This document shows, one piece after another, positions 45,398 through 55,431 of a stretch of 64,000 nt of DNA. A program made the position numbers and the translations under genes. The notes below the pieces were generated by a model that worked only from the letters and a program-made list of their open reading frames with translations, was not told the DNA's origin and ran no database searches. How positions within the stretch are numbered: position 1 is the first letter of the stretch; each line of letters starts with the position of its first letter. This DNA comes from an uncultured Leptolinea sp. (GTDB taxonomy: Bacteria > Chloroflexota > Anaerolineae > Anaerolineales > Anaerolineaceae): contig CAIKMQ010000032.1 of NCBI GenBank assembly GCA_903828565.1, positions 62,001 through 126,000 of the forward strand. The letters run 5' to 3'.

Positions 45398-45972
45398 TTG
45401 CAACCATACAGGGTGAAGTACTTGAGATCAATCAGGATAACGCTGTGATCAACCTGGGAGGATTGGGCTTGCGGATTTTCATCCCAACCCCGGTAAAGCA
45501 GGCATTGAGAATAGGGGAAGTAGCCACATTGCATACCCACCTGGTGGTGCGTGAAGATGCTCTGACCCTTTACGGCTTCGATACCAGAGAGACACGAGAT
45601 TTTTATACAGTCCTGTTGGGTGTGGATGGTATCGGTCCCCGCACCGCGCTCGCAGTCCTTTCCACGATGTCACTCAATTCCATCCGTCAGGCAGTCGCCA
45701 GTGGGCAGGTGGAAATGTTCTGTCATGTACCCGGGATTGGTAAGAAGACAGCGCAGAAAATGCTGCTGCATTTGGAAGACAAGGTCGGTGGAATCCATAC
45801 TACCTCCTTTAGCTACCCCATGCGAGATAGCGATAGCGAGATCTTGGCCGCATTGACAGCTCTCGGGTACAGTATTGTTGAATCCCAGGCGGCTGTACAA
45901 TCCATTCCGGTTGAAGTTGAAGAGGATCTGGAGGTCAGGTTGAAGGCTGCTCTGACCTATTTTTCACGATAA
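45394..45972 (+). CDS. ruvA: Holliday junction branch migration protein RuvA
   Basis: The 192-residue product has the three RuvA domains: OB fold (MIATIQGEVLEINQDNAVINLGGLG), two helix-hairpin-helix motifs (GVDGIGPRTALAVLS and VPGIGKKTAQKML), and the C-terminal RuvB-contact helices (ILAALTALGYSIVESQAAV). RuvB is not encoded nearby. Start overlaps trmH by 4 nt. Confidence 0.96.
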   Translation: MIATIQGEVLEINQDNAVINLGGLGLRIFIPTPVKQALRIGEVATLHTHLVVREDALTLYGFDTRETRDFYTVLLGVDGIGPRTALAVLSTMSLNSIRQAVASGQVEMFCHVPGIGKKTAQKMLLHLEDKVGGIHTTSFSYPMRDSDSEILAALTALGYSIVESQAAVQSIPVEVEEDLEVRLKAALTYFSR

Positions 45973-45984
45973 TCGCCGTAGAAC

Positions 45985-46013
45985 TAGACAAGGCATGCCG
46001 TTTCAGGTATCAT
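45985..46013 (+). promoter_or_regulatory. Promoter of atpAGDC
   Basis: TAGACA (45985-45990), a 17-bp spacer and TATCAT (46008-46013), each matching consensus in five of six positions. The predicted leader is about 48 nt and contains GGAGG before atpA. Confidence 0.75.
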
Positions 46014-46067
46014 ATTCAGGTATTCTTATCCTATTACTCATAAAATTTTATCGGGGTGGGAGGATCG

Positions 46068-47732
46068 ATGACGGATCTGATCAAACAGGTTACCGCTGAG
46101 CTGCAACAAAAAATCGATGGGTTTCAACCAACCATTGGTGTAAAAGAGGTTGGTTCAGTCCTTGAATGCGGTGATGGTATTGCCCGCGTTGCAGGTCTGA
46201 CCCGGGTTCGCTCGCAGGAACTGGTGCAGTTCGCCAATGGGGTTCAGGGCATTGCCTTCAACCTCGAAAAAGAAAGTGTGGGTGTGATCATCCTGGGTGA
46301 GTACCAATCAGTAAATGAGGGGATGCTGGTAAGCGCCACCGGACGGATCGCTTCGGTACCTGTAGGTGATGAGATGATCGGCCGGGTGGTCAATGCCCTC
46401 GGACAACCAATCGATGGTAAGGGACCCATTACAGCCAGCAAATTCCGCCCAATCGAGCGTATCGCCCCGGGTGTGATCGAACGCCAGGATGTGGACACTC
46501 CTGTGCAGACCGGTATCAAGGCGATCGACTCCATGATCCCGATTGGCCGCGGCCAGCGAGAGCTGATCATTGGTGACCGCCAAACCGGTAAAACTGCCCT
46601 GGCTATCGACACCATCATCAATCAGAAGGGCAGTAACCTGATCTGCATCTACGTGGCTATCGGGCAGAAGAAAGCTGCTGTCGCACGCACCATTGCCATT
46701 CTGGAACAACACGGCGCCATGGAGCATACCATTGTTGTAATGGCTTCTGCCGATGAACCAGCTGCCATGCAGTACATCGCCCCCTACGCCGGCTGTTCGA
46801 TTGGTGAAGAGTTCATGGAAACTGGGCGTGACGCACTGGTTGTCTACGATGATCTATCCAAGCATGCTTGGGCTTATCGCCAGGTATCTTTGTTACTACG
46901 TCGCCCACCGGGCCGTGAAGCCTACCCGGGCGATGTTTTCTACTTGCACTCCCGTTTATTGGAACGAGCGGCTCGCATGTCAGTGGATTATGCGATCGTG
47001 CCGGCCAACTATGCCAAAGAACAGGTTGCCGCAAGTGATGCACATGGCGGTCAGGTCTATAAAGGCCCGCTATCCCAACACCTGGCAGATGAGGTTCTTA
47101 AAGCCATGGCCGATAATAGTAAGTTCAAAGTGCTCCCGGTCTCTGGCTCGGGCGGATCACTCACAGCCCTTCCGATCATCGAAACGTTGCTGGGTGATGT
47201 TTCCGCCTATATTCCAACGAACGTCATTTCCATTACAGATGGCCAGATCTACCTGGAATCTAACCTGTTCAATGCCGGCATTCGGCCAGGCATCAATGTA
47301 GGTATCTCAGTTTCACGCGTCGGTAGCAGTGCTCAGACCAAAGCGATCAAACAGGTGGCGGCCCGTCTGCGTATGGATATGGCTTCTTACCGTGAGTTGG
47401 CAGCTTTTGCGCAGTTTGGTTCGGACCTGGACAAAGTCACCCAATCACAATTGAGCCGCGGCCAGCGCTTGCAGGAGATCCTGAAGCAGGGACAGTATGC
47501 CCCAATGACATTGGCCAACCAGGTTGTCTCCCTCTTCGCCGCTACGAATGGTTATGCTGATACCATCCCGGTAGAGAAGGTGCGTGTCTGGGAAAGTGCT
47601 ATGCTGAAGTATATCGAAACCTCGTACCCGGATATTACCCGGGACATCACAAGCAAGAAGCAGATCACGCCTGAGACTTCCGAGAAGCTTAAGCAAGCTC
47701 TGCAGACTTTCAACTCATCCTGGGTAGCGTAA
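46068..47732 (+). CDS. atpA: F-type ATP synthase subunit alpha
   Basis: Alpha is the non-catalytic nucleotide-binding subunit of F1. ATG 46068 follows GGAGG by 4 nt and gives 554 residues, about 40 more than E. coli. Walker [25 protein letters not shown] and [25 protein letters not shown] are intact. The extra length sits between [11 protein letters not shown] (to about 305) and [10 protein letters not shown] (from about 362): some 55 residues stand where E. coli has about 17. The N-terminal helix that would contact delta is normal. It heads an operon lacking F0 and delta genes. Confidence 0.97.
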   Translation: MTDLIKQVTAELQQKIDGFQPTIGVKEVGSVLECGDGIARVAGLTRVRSQELVQFANGVQGIAFNLEKESVGVIILGEYQSVNEGMLVSATGRIASVPVGDEMIGRVVNALGQPIDGKGPITASKFRPIERIAPGVIERQDVDTPVQTGIKAIDSMIPIGRGQRELIIGDRQTGKTALAIDTIINQKGSNLICIYVAIGQKKAAVARTIAILEQHGAMEHTIVVMASADEPAAMQYIAPYAGCSIGEEFMETGRDALVVYDDLSKHAWAYRQVSLLLRRPPGREAYPGDVFYLHSRLLERAARMSVDYAIVPANYAKEQVAASDAHGGQVYKGPLSQHLADEVLKAMADNSKFKVLPVSGSGGSLTALPIIETLLGDVSAYIPTNVISITDGQIYLESNLFNAGIRPGINVGISVSRVGSSAQTKAIKQVAARLRMDMASYRELAAFAQFGSDLDKVTQSQLSRGQRLQEILKQGQYAPMTLANQVVSLFAATNGYADTIPVEKVRVWESAMLKYIETSYPDITRDITSKKQITPETSEKLKQALQTFNSSWVA

Positions 47733-47742
47733 AAGGTATCCT

Positions 47743-48636
47743 ATGCCTTCCGCTCGAGAAATGCGGCTCCGCATCCGGAGCGTAAAGAATATCTCTCAGG
47801 TAACACGTGCCTTGCAGGCTGTATCAGCCAGCAAAGTGCGTAAAGCTGTACAGGCTGTGACCGCGACCCGTGCTTATGCAGAACAAGCCTGGAAGGTCTT
47901 GATCCACCTGTACGAACAGCCGGGTCACAATTCTTTGCACCCATTATTGCGGGAGCGGGAGAATCCACGAAACATACTCGTGGTGATTATCACTGGCGAC
48001 CGCGGGCTGGCGGGTGCATATAATACCAATATCCTGAAGCACACCCTGCAATTCTTCAAAGATAAGACCCAACAGGTGAGTTACATTGCTGTGGGGCGTA
48101 AGGGACGAGATCTGCTGCTGCGGCGGCGTAAGGATGTGGTGGCAGACTTTAGCAATCTGCCGGCTGCCCCGGCATTTAGCGATGTATCGGCCATCGGCAA
48201 GTTGGCGGTGGATGATTTTCTGGCCGGGAAGTACGATGAAGTTTACCTGGCATACACAGATTTTGTGAATATGATCTCGCAAAAGCCTGTCATCCGGCGG
48301 TTGCTGCCGTTTGAGTTGGATAGCGATAAGCAGGTGATGCAAGGTCTGGGTCAGAGCCGGATCCACGCGGCATTTACATACGAACCTGAAATGGAAGAAT
48401 TGCTTGGGTATGTTATTCCGCGGTTCACCGCATTGCAGGTATATCAGGCGATCATGGAATCCATTGCCAGCGAACATGCCGCGCGTATGGTTGCCATGCG
48501 TAATGCAACCGACAATGCTGTGGAACTAAGCGGTTTGCTTCAACTGGAATACAACAAGGTGCGTCAGCAAAGCATCACCAATGATATGTTGGATATCGCT
48601 GGCGGCGCCGAGGCTTTAGCAAAATCAGCAGGTTAA
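47743..48636 (+). CDS. atpG: F-type ATP synthase subunit gamma
   Basis: Gamma is the central rotating shaft of F1. The 297-residue protein starts MPSAREMRLRIRSVKNISQVTRALQAVSASKV and ends with the matching helix ending in NKVRQQSITNDMLDIAGGAEAL, the two halves of the coiled coil. The globular middle contains VVIITGDRGLAGAYNTNI. Length is normal. It lies 10 nt after atpA. Confidence 0.96.
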   Translation: MPSAREMRLRIRSVKNISQVTRALQAVSASKVRKAVQAVTATRAYAEQAWKVLIHLYEQPGHNSLHPLLRERENPRNILVVIITGDRGLAGAYNTNILKHTLQFFKDKTQQVSYIAVGRKGRDLLLRRRKDVVADFSNLPAAPAFSDVSAIGKLAVDDFLAGKYDEVYLAYTDFVNMISQKPVIRRLLPFELDSDKQVMQGLGQSRIHAAFTYEPEMEELLGYVIPRFTALQVYQAIMESIASEHAARMVAMRNATDNAVELSGLLQLEYNKVRQQSITNDMLDIAGGAEALAKSAG

Positions 48637-50058
<1,422 letters not shown>

Positions 50059-50069
50059 AGAGGACCTGG

Positions 50070-50489
50070 ATGACAATACGCGTAGTCATCACCTCACAAG
50101 ACCGCCCGGTATATTCCGGAGATGCGGATATTGTGGTTGTCCCAGGAACATTGGGCGAGATGGGCATATTACCCAATCACTCACCGCTTTTATCCACCAT
50201 GAAGTTTGGTGTGATTAAAGTACGGCATAAAGATGAAGAGCTTGTTTTCACTGTAGCGGGTGGGGTGGTGGAAGTACAGCCTGACCAGGTTACCATCCTG
50301 GCAGATGCCGCGGAGAATGTGGATGAGATCGACATTGCCCGGGCTGACGCCGCGCGAAAACGCGCTGAAGAGCTGCTGGCAAAAGGCTTGCCGCAGGATT
50401 CCGATGCTTACCTTACATTACAGGCAGCGCTGCAGCGTTCGAATTTGCGATTGGACTCCGTCCGAAGGTACCGTAAATCGAGGATATAA
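50070..50489 (+). CDS. atpC: F-type ATP synthase subunit epsilon
   Basis: The 139-residue protein has the N-terminal beta sandwich (VVITSQDRPVYSGDADIVVVPGTLGEMGILPNHSPLL, given here in two joined stretches) and the C-terminal helical hairpin (ARADAARKRAEELLA), which in many bacteria inhibits ATP hydrolysis. It starts 11 nt after atpD and is followed by a strong terminator, closing the operon. Confidence 0.95.
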   Translation: MTIRVVITSQDRPVYSGDADIVVVPGTLGEMGILPNHSPLLSTMKFGVIKVRHKDEELVFTVAGGVVEVQPDQVTILADAAENVDEIDIARADAARKRAEELLAKGLPQDSDAYLTLQAALQRSNLRLDSVRRYRKSRI

Positions 50490-50502
50490 CAGATCAATAA
50501 CT

Positions 50503-50537
50503 GGCGGGCAAAGACGAAGGTCTTGCCCGCCTTTTTT
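50503..50537 (+). terminator. Terminator of atpAGDC
   Basis: GGCGGGCA-A-AGAC pairs with GTCTTGCCCGCC (one bulged A), forming a GC-rich hairpin followed by six T. Confidence 0.93.
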
Positions 50538-50587
50538 CATGTAATGGTAAACTTCCCGTTATAAGAAAATACCGACGCGTTCGCATG

Positions 50588-50593
50588 TATAAT
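50588..50593 (+). promoter_or_regulatory. -10 element of the mreB promoter
   Basis: A perfect TATAAT lies 22 nt before the mreB ATG, just after the atp terminator. No convincing -35 stands at 16-18 bp. Confidence 0.5.
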
Positions 50594-50615
50594 TGATACG
50601 AAAGGTAATTTAACT

Positions 50616-51623
50616 ATGGCATTTTTCTCAAGGGATATCGGTGTTGACCTGGGCACCATCAATACTCAGGTTATTGAAGGCAATCAGATCCTGCTGCAAG
50701 AACCGACGATCGTTGCCATTTTGGTAGAAGAAATGAAAATGGTGGAATGGGGCAGAGCAGCTGCGGATATGTATGGGCGGGTCCCTGAGAGTATTGAGGT
50801 TTTCCGGCCGCTGCAGAACGGCGTGATCGCAGATTTTGAGGTAACCGAGAATTTGCTGCGAGATATGCTCAGGCGGGTATCCGGCCCGATGGGTTTGATT
50901 AAACCACGGGTAATGGTGACAGTGCCTTATGGTGTGACCAGCGTCGAACTGCGCGCAGTCCATGAGGCCTGCCTGGGAGCCGGAGCCAGAGAAGTTATGA
51001 TCATCTGGGCACCGTTATCCGCTGCGCTGGGAGTGGACTTGCCAATCAATACGCCGTCAGGAAATATGATCATCTCTCTTGGCGGTGGTACCACGCAATC
51101 TGCGATACTGGCTATGAATGGTATTGTGTGCGCTGAAACACTGCGCGGCGGCGGTTTGGCGTTGGATGAGGCCATCATATCTTTCATTAAACGCAAATAT
51201 GGCCTGCTGATCGGCCAGCCATCTGCTGAACAACTGAAGATCCGCATCGGCAGCGCTATCCCCAATAGCCGCATCGGGACACTTGAGATCCAAGGCCAGG
51301 ACCAGGTGACCGGATTACCCAAACCACTTGAAGTAAACAATGATGACATTGTAGAAGCATTGGACGCGCCTTTGAAGGACATGGTGGCCAGCATTCGCCG
51401 GGTACTTGAAAAGACTCCCCCTGAATTACTGTCCGATATCATTGATCGCGGTGCCGCACTTTGTGGAGGTGGTGCTTTACTTCGCGGCATTGACAAGTAC
51501 CTGACCAAATCGTTGGGTATCCCGGCATACTTGGTAGATAATCCGGCTACCTGCACATTAGAAGGTACCATAAAGGGCATGGCGGCGTATCCGCAGTTGC
51601 GCAGGAACCTTCCTCCCGTATAA
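50616..51623 (+). CDS. mreB: MreB/Mbl-like actin homologue
   Basis: The 335-residue protein has the MreB phosphate loops (IGVDLGTINTQVIEGNQILLQEPTIVA and ISLGGGTTQSAIL), the PRVMVTVPYGVTSVE segment, GAREVMIIWAPLSAALGVDLPI, and ALCGGGALLRGIDKYL. MreB filaments guide lateral wall synthesis. Several positions differ from classical MreB (for example DLGTINTQ in place of DLGTANT), and mreC and mreD are not adjacent, so a paralogous or specialised role is possible. Ribosome-binding site AAAGG is 10 nt upstream. Confidence 0.9.
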   Translation: MAFFSRDIGVDLGTINTQVIEGNQILLQEPTIVAILVEEMKMVEWGRAAADMYGRVPESIEVFRPLQNGVIADFEVTENLLRDMLRRVSGPMGLIKPRVMVTVPYGVTSVELRAVHEACLGAGAREVMIIWAPLSAALGVDLPINTPSGNMIISLGGGTTQSAILAMNGIVCAETLRGGGLALDEAIISFIKRKYGLLIGQPSAEQLKIRIGSAIPNSRIGTLEIQGQDQVTGLPKPLEVNNDDIVEALDAPLKDMVASIRRVLEKTPPELLSDIIDRGAALCGGGALLRGIDKYLTKSLGIPAYLVDNPATCTLEGTIKGMAAYPQLRRNLPPV

Positions 51624-51631
51624 GAGGGTAG

Positions 51632-52387
51632 ATGCCATCAAGACGGACGCAACAAGGCAGAGAGTTCATTTCCAAACCCCGCTGGATCGCGTGGTTTTGC
51701 TTTCTTGCCAGCCTTTTGGGATTACTAGTCGACCTAATGTATGGTTACTACGATATCCTTTATGAATTGCTGACTCATGGAGTTGCGCGCGGTATCTCCA
51801 GTGCTTTCTTTTACGGTGCCACTGCGGCCTTATTGCTGGCAATAAGCGCTGGTTTCCTGATATCTCTTCTGACCCAGAAGCGAACACGGGTAATGGTTAC
51901 AACCGAGCAGATCCGCGTTGGCCGCGGGAATGAGATACACACCCTCATTTTGGATGCCATAACACAATTAGATCTGCAGCAGCAGGTAACCTATTATCTG
52001 TTTGCTCCGGTTCAACGGCAACTTATCCGCATTTCCACATCAAAACAGAGTATTATGCTGTATTCCAGCATGGGGAAATTTCACCAACTGGTCGATGTAT
52101 TGAGCGAGGGCATTTATCCACGCATCTTTTCCCGAACCATGCAGGCGATCCATAGTGGCCAATCCGTGACATTCGGTGAGATCACAATTTCCCGGGATGG
52201 GATCATCCATCGACGCCGGTTATACCTGTGGGGTGAGCTAAAAGGCAGCATGTTAATCAAAGAAGAGTTGCATATTCAAATGGCAGGGATAAAAGAGGAG
52301 AACATTCGAATACCCATTTGTGAAATACCGAATTTTCCGGTAGTGATCCGTATTCTGAACGATTTTACCCAGCAAATCCTTAAATGA
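51632..52387 (+). CDS. Unknown membrane protein paired with mreB (DUF6585-like)
   Basis: The 251-residue protein has two TM helices (about 17-37 and 57-80), then a soluble domain with two halves of similar beta character: TEQIRVGRGNEIHTLILDAITQLDLQQQV and later FGEITISRDGIIHRRRLYLWGELKGSMLI. This resembles DUF6585-type or bacterial PH-like proteins, but I am not sure of the family. It begins 8 nt after mreB and is surely co-transcribed with it; a link to envelope architecture is an inference from that. Its end lies 4 nt from the convergent tRNA-Arg. Confidence 0.7.
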   Translation: MPSRRTQQGREFISKPRWIAWFCFLASLLGLLVDLMYGYYDILYELLTHGVARGISSAFFYGATAALLLAISAGFLISLLTQKRTRVMVTTEQIRVGRGNEIHTLILDAITQLDLQQQVTYYLFAPVQRQLIRISTSKQSIMLYSSMGKFHQLVDVLSEGIYPRIFSRTMQAIHSGQSVTFGEITISRDGIIHRRRLYLWGELKGSMLIKEELHIQMAGIKEENIRIPICEIPNFPVVIRILNDFTQQILK

Positions 52388-52391
52388 AAAG

Positions 52392-52463
52392 TGCCCCTGC
52401 GGCGACTCGAACGCCGGTTTTCACCTCCGGAGGGTGACGCCTTATCCACTAGGCTACAGGGGC
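52392..52463 (-). tRNA. tRNA-Arg (anticodon CCG)
   Basis: On the minus strand 72 nt fold as a cloverleaf: acceptor GCCCCTG/CAGGGGC, D arm GCCT/AGGC, anticodon stem TCACC/GGTGA with loop CTCCGGA (anticodon CCG), T arm CGGCG-TTCGAGT-CGCCG, discriminator A. No CCA is encoded. A TAAAAT lies 13 nt upstream as possible -10. Confidence 0.95.
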
Positions 52464-52539
52464 ATTGCAGGGCATATTTTACCACGGTTTAGCCAGCCAT
52501 ATTTTATTTGACGATATCATATTTCATTGAAGCACAGAA

Positions 52540-52553
52540 AACCCTGCAGGGTT
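52540..52553. repeat. 14-bp palindrome in the tRNA-Arg/cytochrome intergenic region
   Basis: AACCCTGCAGGGTT is a perfect 14-bp palindrome within the 234-nt AT-rich gap. It is too far from the cytochrome start for its role to be clear; an operator is one possibility. I see no convincing promoter in the gap. Confidence 0.35.
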
Positions 52554-52697
52554 ATACAGCATAGGTAGGCTTTTCCCGTATACTTAGTTTTATGTTGCAC
52601 ATTTGATCTCGAAAAGCTTAAGCGGAAATATGATATTTGTGATAAAGTATGTGACAATACTGGTGAGCAGCATTGATATTAAGGAAAAGAGGTAACA

Positions 52698-53912
52698 GTG
52701 AAAAAGATTCTGGTTACAGGGTTGAGTATTCTCGTTGTCCTGATTGTGATATTTTTCGTATTCACCAGCGCCGGGTTTGCCAGTGCGGGAGACACGTTCT
52801 TTCCTTTTCAGAGCGGGGCTGAACAACTTCGACTCCAGCTCACATTCATTCCCTCAGCCAGATCCTCTTATGCTGAACGTCTTTTTCTAAACAGTATCGC
52901 TGATCTGGAAGGTTCCTCTGCACCGCTCGACATGAAGGTAAATGCCGCGGATCAGGCGTTCGATGTTCTGGTAGCCACGCTCCCGGACAAGACGTTAAAT
53001 ACTCCCCAACAGGAAGCATTGCGGAGATTTTACGAAAAAGCGGACAGATCTATACAGACTTGCTGCATGGGTTCAGAGAGCGAAGAATTACAGCAGCTAA
53101 GAAAGAAGTGGAAAGGTTTCGATCTACTGATCGATCTAACTGCGGAGCAGATTGTTGATTGGAACATCCTCAGTGGGGAGGAACTTTCACCCGCAGCCAG
53201 GGCATTACTTGCTGGTAAAAATACCGGGGAAGTTGCTGCAGGTGAGTTTACGCATGCCTGGTTCCCCCTGACAGGCATGCACCAGGCTTTGGGATGTGAC
53301 AGCTGCCACAGCGCGCAGGTCACCGTAAAAGGCACGATCTGCTCCGCCTGCCATGCTGGAACACAACCCGCCAATCATTTCCCGATGGAATGCTCTACCT
53401 GCCACACGACTGCCGGATGGCAAGGCGCTCTTTTCGATCATGCACTGGCAAGCGGACAGCTCTGCGCCACCTGCCATGCAGGTGACAAGCCTGAAAACCA
53501 TTATGGATTGGATTGCAGCAGCTGTCATACGCCGGGGAGCTGGGCTGGTGCCAGGTTCAGCCATCCAGCTGAGTTGGTAGCTAATTGCCTTAACTGTCAC
53601 AGTCCTCGTGCCGGTCATTTCTCCATCAATTGCGCCACCTGCCACCAACCCGGCAGCTGGAATCAGGTATCGATCAACCATGGCGTCTTGACATCCTGTT
53701 CAGACTGTCACAACCGGCCGGGGAATCATGTGGGTGGGCAATGCTCCTCCTGCCATGCTTATCCGTCCTGGAACCGGGGTCATCCGTGGTTTCAGATCAA
53801 CCATAACGGGGCTGGCGGAAACTGCAGTACCTGCCACCCTGGAGGCAATGCGTACGCTACGGACTGCCAGACTTGTCACGATGCGAATGGTGAAGGCGGA
53901 CATGATGATTAA
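52698..53912 (+). CDS. Exported multihaem c-type cytochrome with 11 CxxCH motifs
   Basis: The 404-residue protein has an N-terminal signal sequence or anchor (ILVTGLSILVVLIVIFFVF). A helical region (about 30-165) resembling DUF5667 follows (GDTFFPFQSGAEQLRLQL). The C-terminal half (about 185-404) has eleven CxxCH haem sites: CDSCH, CSACH, CSTCH, CATCH, CSSCH, CLNCH, CATCH, CSDCH, CSSCH, CSTCH, CQTCH. Many sites are paired with upstream FxH or NH residues that could be distal ligands, giving a repeated unit like cytochrome c3/c7 modules. It should carry electrons outside the membrane. No cytochrome maturation genes are in the window. A purine-rich AAGAGG site precedes the GTG start. Confidence 0.92.
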   Translation: MKKILVTGLSILVVLIVIFFVFTSAGFASAGDTFFPFQSGAEQLRLQLTFIPSARSSYAERLFLNSIADLEGSSAPLDMKVNAADQAFDVLVATLPDKTLNTPQQEALRRFYEKADRSIQTCCMGSESEELQQLRKKWKGFDLLIDLTAEQIVDWNILSGEELSPAARALLAGKNTGEVAAGEFTHAWFPLTGMHQALGCDSCHSAQVTVKGTICSACHAGTQPANHFPMECSTCHTTAGWQGALFDHALASGQLCATCHAGDKPENHYGLDCSSCHTPGSWAGARFSHPAELVANCLNCHSPRAGHFSINCATCHQPGSWNQVSINHGVLTSCSDCHNRPGNHVGGQCSSCHAYPSWNRGHPWFQINHNGAGGNCSTCHPGGNAYATDCQTCHDANGEGGHDD

Positions 53913-53920
53913 GGCGATCG

Positions 53921-54814
53921 GTGGATCATAGAATCAGGGCAAAAGCCGACCTGACGCTTCTATTCGTCGCATGTATCTGGGGATTGAGTTTTGTCGCTCA
54001 ACGGCAGTCCGCTCAGGCAATACCAGCCCTGCTATTCAATGCCGCCCGCTGGCTGCTAGGCGGATTTCTGATCCTGCCGTTTATTCGATTTCGGCTCGAT
54101 CTTAAAAGAGATTCGCTCTTCTGGATGCTGGCAGGAGGAGGGTTGTTGTTCGTAGCCAGCTTTCTACAGCAAGCCGGACTGAAATACACCACCGCGGGGA
54201 ATGCTGGGTTTGTTACCGGGACATATGTGGTCTTAATTCCCCTTCTACTAGCCTTGATCTGGAAACAACGCATTCATTGGACGGGATGGCTGGCAGCAAT
54301 GGCGACGGGAGTTGGATTATTCCTGCTCAGCCATGCAGGATTGGCTAAACTTAATTTCGGCGATGCGCTGGAACTGGCGGGGGCATTTATGTGGGCGTTT
54401 CACGTAATCCTGACCGGCCTGGCGGTTAAGAAACTATCCATAGGACAGTTCGCCGCCGGCCAATACCTGGTTTGCGGCTTATTAAACCTGATCCTGGGCA
54501 TGGTATTCCATCCTAAAGAAGTCAGCTTACTTTACCCGCAGTGGATGAATATCCTTTATCTGGGCATCGCTGCAACAGCAATAGGGTTTTCTCTTCAGGC
54601 ACTGGGGCAGCGCCATGCTCCTCCGGTGGATGCTGCGGTTATCCTCAGTATGGAGACAGTATTTGCCGCATTCTTTGGTTGGCTGTTGCTCGGGGAGGAT
54701 CTGACCGCGGTACAGCTCGCCGGATGCGGAATCATCCTTCTGGCAATCCTTATGCCTCAGGTTTTCCGCAGGCCGGGTGAGTTGATCTCGCCGAATACAT
54801 CCGGGGCAAATTAG
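53921..54814 (+). CDS. EamA/DMT family transporter (full length)
   Basis: The 297-residue protein has ten TM helices in two EamA units: the first with LLFVACIWGLSFVAQRQSAQ and AGNAGFVTGTYVVLIPLL, the second with LNFGDALELAGAFMWAFHVIL and VDAAVILSMETVFAAFFGWLLLGEDLT. Members export amino acids, nucleotides or other metabolites; substrate unknown. GTG start with AAGG 6 nt upstream, 8 nt after the cytochrome stop, so it is likely co-transcribed. The 3' end overlaps the convergent gene by 4 nt. Confidence 0.92.
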   Translation: MDHRIRAKADLTLLFVACIWGLSFVAQRQSAQAIPALLFNAARWLLGGFLILPFIRFRLDLKRDSLFWMLAGGGLLFVASFLQQAGLKYTTAGNAGFVTGTYVVLIPLLLALIWKQRIHWTGWLAAMATGVGLFLLSHAGLAKLNFGDALELAGAFMWAFHVILTGLAVKKLSIGQFAAGQYLVCGLLNLILGMVFHPKEVSLLYPQWMNILYLGIAATAIGFSLQALGQRHAPPVDAAVILSMETVFAAFFGWLLLGEDLTAVQLAGCGIILLAILMPQVFRRPGELISPNTSGAN

Positions 54815-55431
54815 AAGATCAGGCGAGTTCTTTCAACCAGGCATTCGGCAGGATTCACGCCCAGAGCGGATAGTACCTCATCCGGACGACCGGTTGCTGA
54901 TTCCTGAGCACTCAGGTGCATCATTAAAACCATTCCAGATTCGGATCTCTGTAATTGAATCTCATGGATCAAAGGGCGGATATTGATGGATTTTCCACGC
55001 CGCTCTGCAATACTTTCGGTGGTAGCCATTAAGGTGTCTATCCGTTGTTGTAGATCAGATGTCAGAGTGTTCTGATGTAATTCGACGCGATATTCCTGAC
55101 TTCGCAGCGCTACCTGGACTTTCGGTGCGGTAAGGTCGACCACTTCAGTATTCACCAACCTGATACCGGGGGGAAGAACCGGTTGAAGGCAAAGATCCAT
55201 CTCTGCGGGGATCCAATCCTTTTCTGTCCAGATATCCATGATCTCTGCGGCACCGGTGCAACCCAGTGGTAGTGCTGATGCCAGCTGGACTTTAGGAAGG
55301 GGGTGGAACCCCTGGCTGTGCTCCAGAGCGATACCTGCGCGGCGGAGTGCGCGCATCCAGGTGTGTTGCAGGTCCAGGTGTCCGGTAAAGCGCATGGCTT
55401 GTGTTTTTTGAAAGGTCAAACGGAATCTCAT
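54811..55431 (-). CDS. TIGR03936 (DUF2344) radical-SAM-associated protein
   Basis: The product (206 residues from ATG 55431) starts MRFRLTFQKTQAMRFTGHLD, a DUF2344 hallmark, followed by ALEHSQGFHPLPKVQLASALPLG. This domain almost always occurs fused to or next to TIGR03960-type B12-binding radical SAM enzymes; the ATG overlaps that gene's stop by 4 nt here. The joint reaction is not established. The track's longer start lies within the radical SAM gene. Confidence 0.92.
   Translation of the reverse strand: MRFRLTFQKTQAMRFTGHLDLQHTWMRALRRAGIALEHSQGFHPLPKVQLASALPLGCTGAAEIMDIWTEKDWIPAEMDLCLQPVLPPGIRLVNTEVVDLTAPKVQVALRSQEYRVELHQNTLTSDLQQRIDTLMATTESIAERRGKSINIRPLIHEIQLQRSESGMVLMMHLSAQESATGRPDEVLSALGVNPAECLVERTRLIF

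Noticed and set aside
46753-47301. 182-aa plus-strand ORF inside atpA
   Set aside because: Out-of-frame reading of a confirmed gene with no motif.
52276-52485. 69-aa minus-strand ORF
   Set aside because: Spans tRNA-Arg; not coding.
52590-52826. 78-aa minus-strand ORF
   Set aside because: Antisense to the signal peptide of the cytochrome; hydrophobicity is a by-product of the complementary strand.
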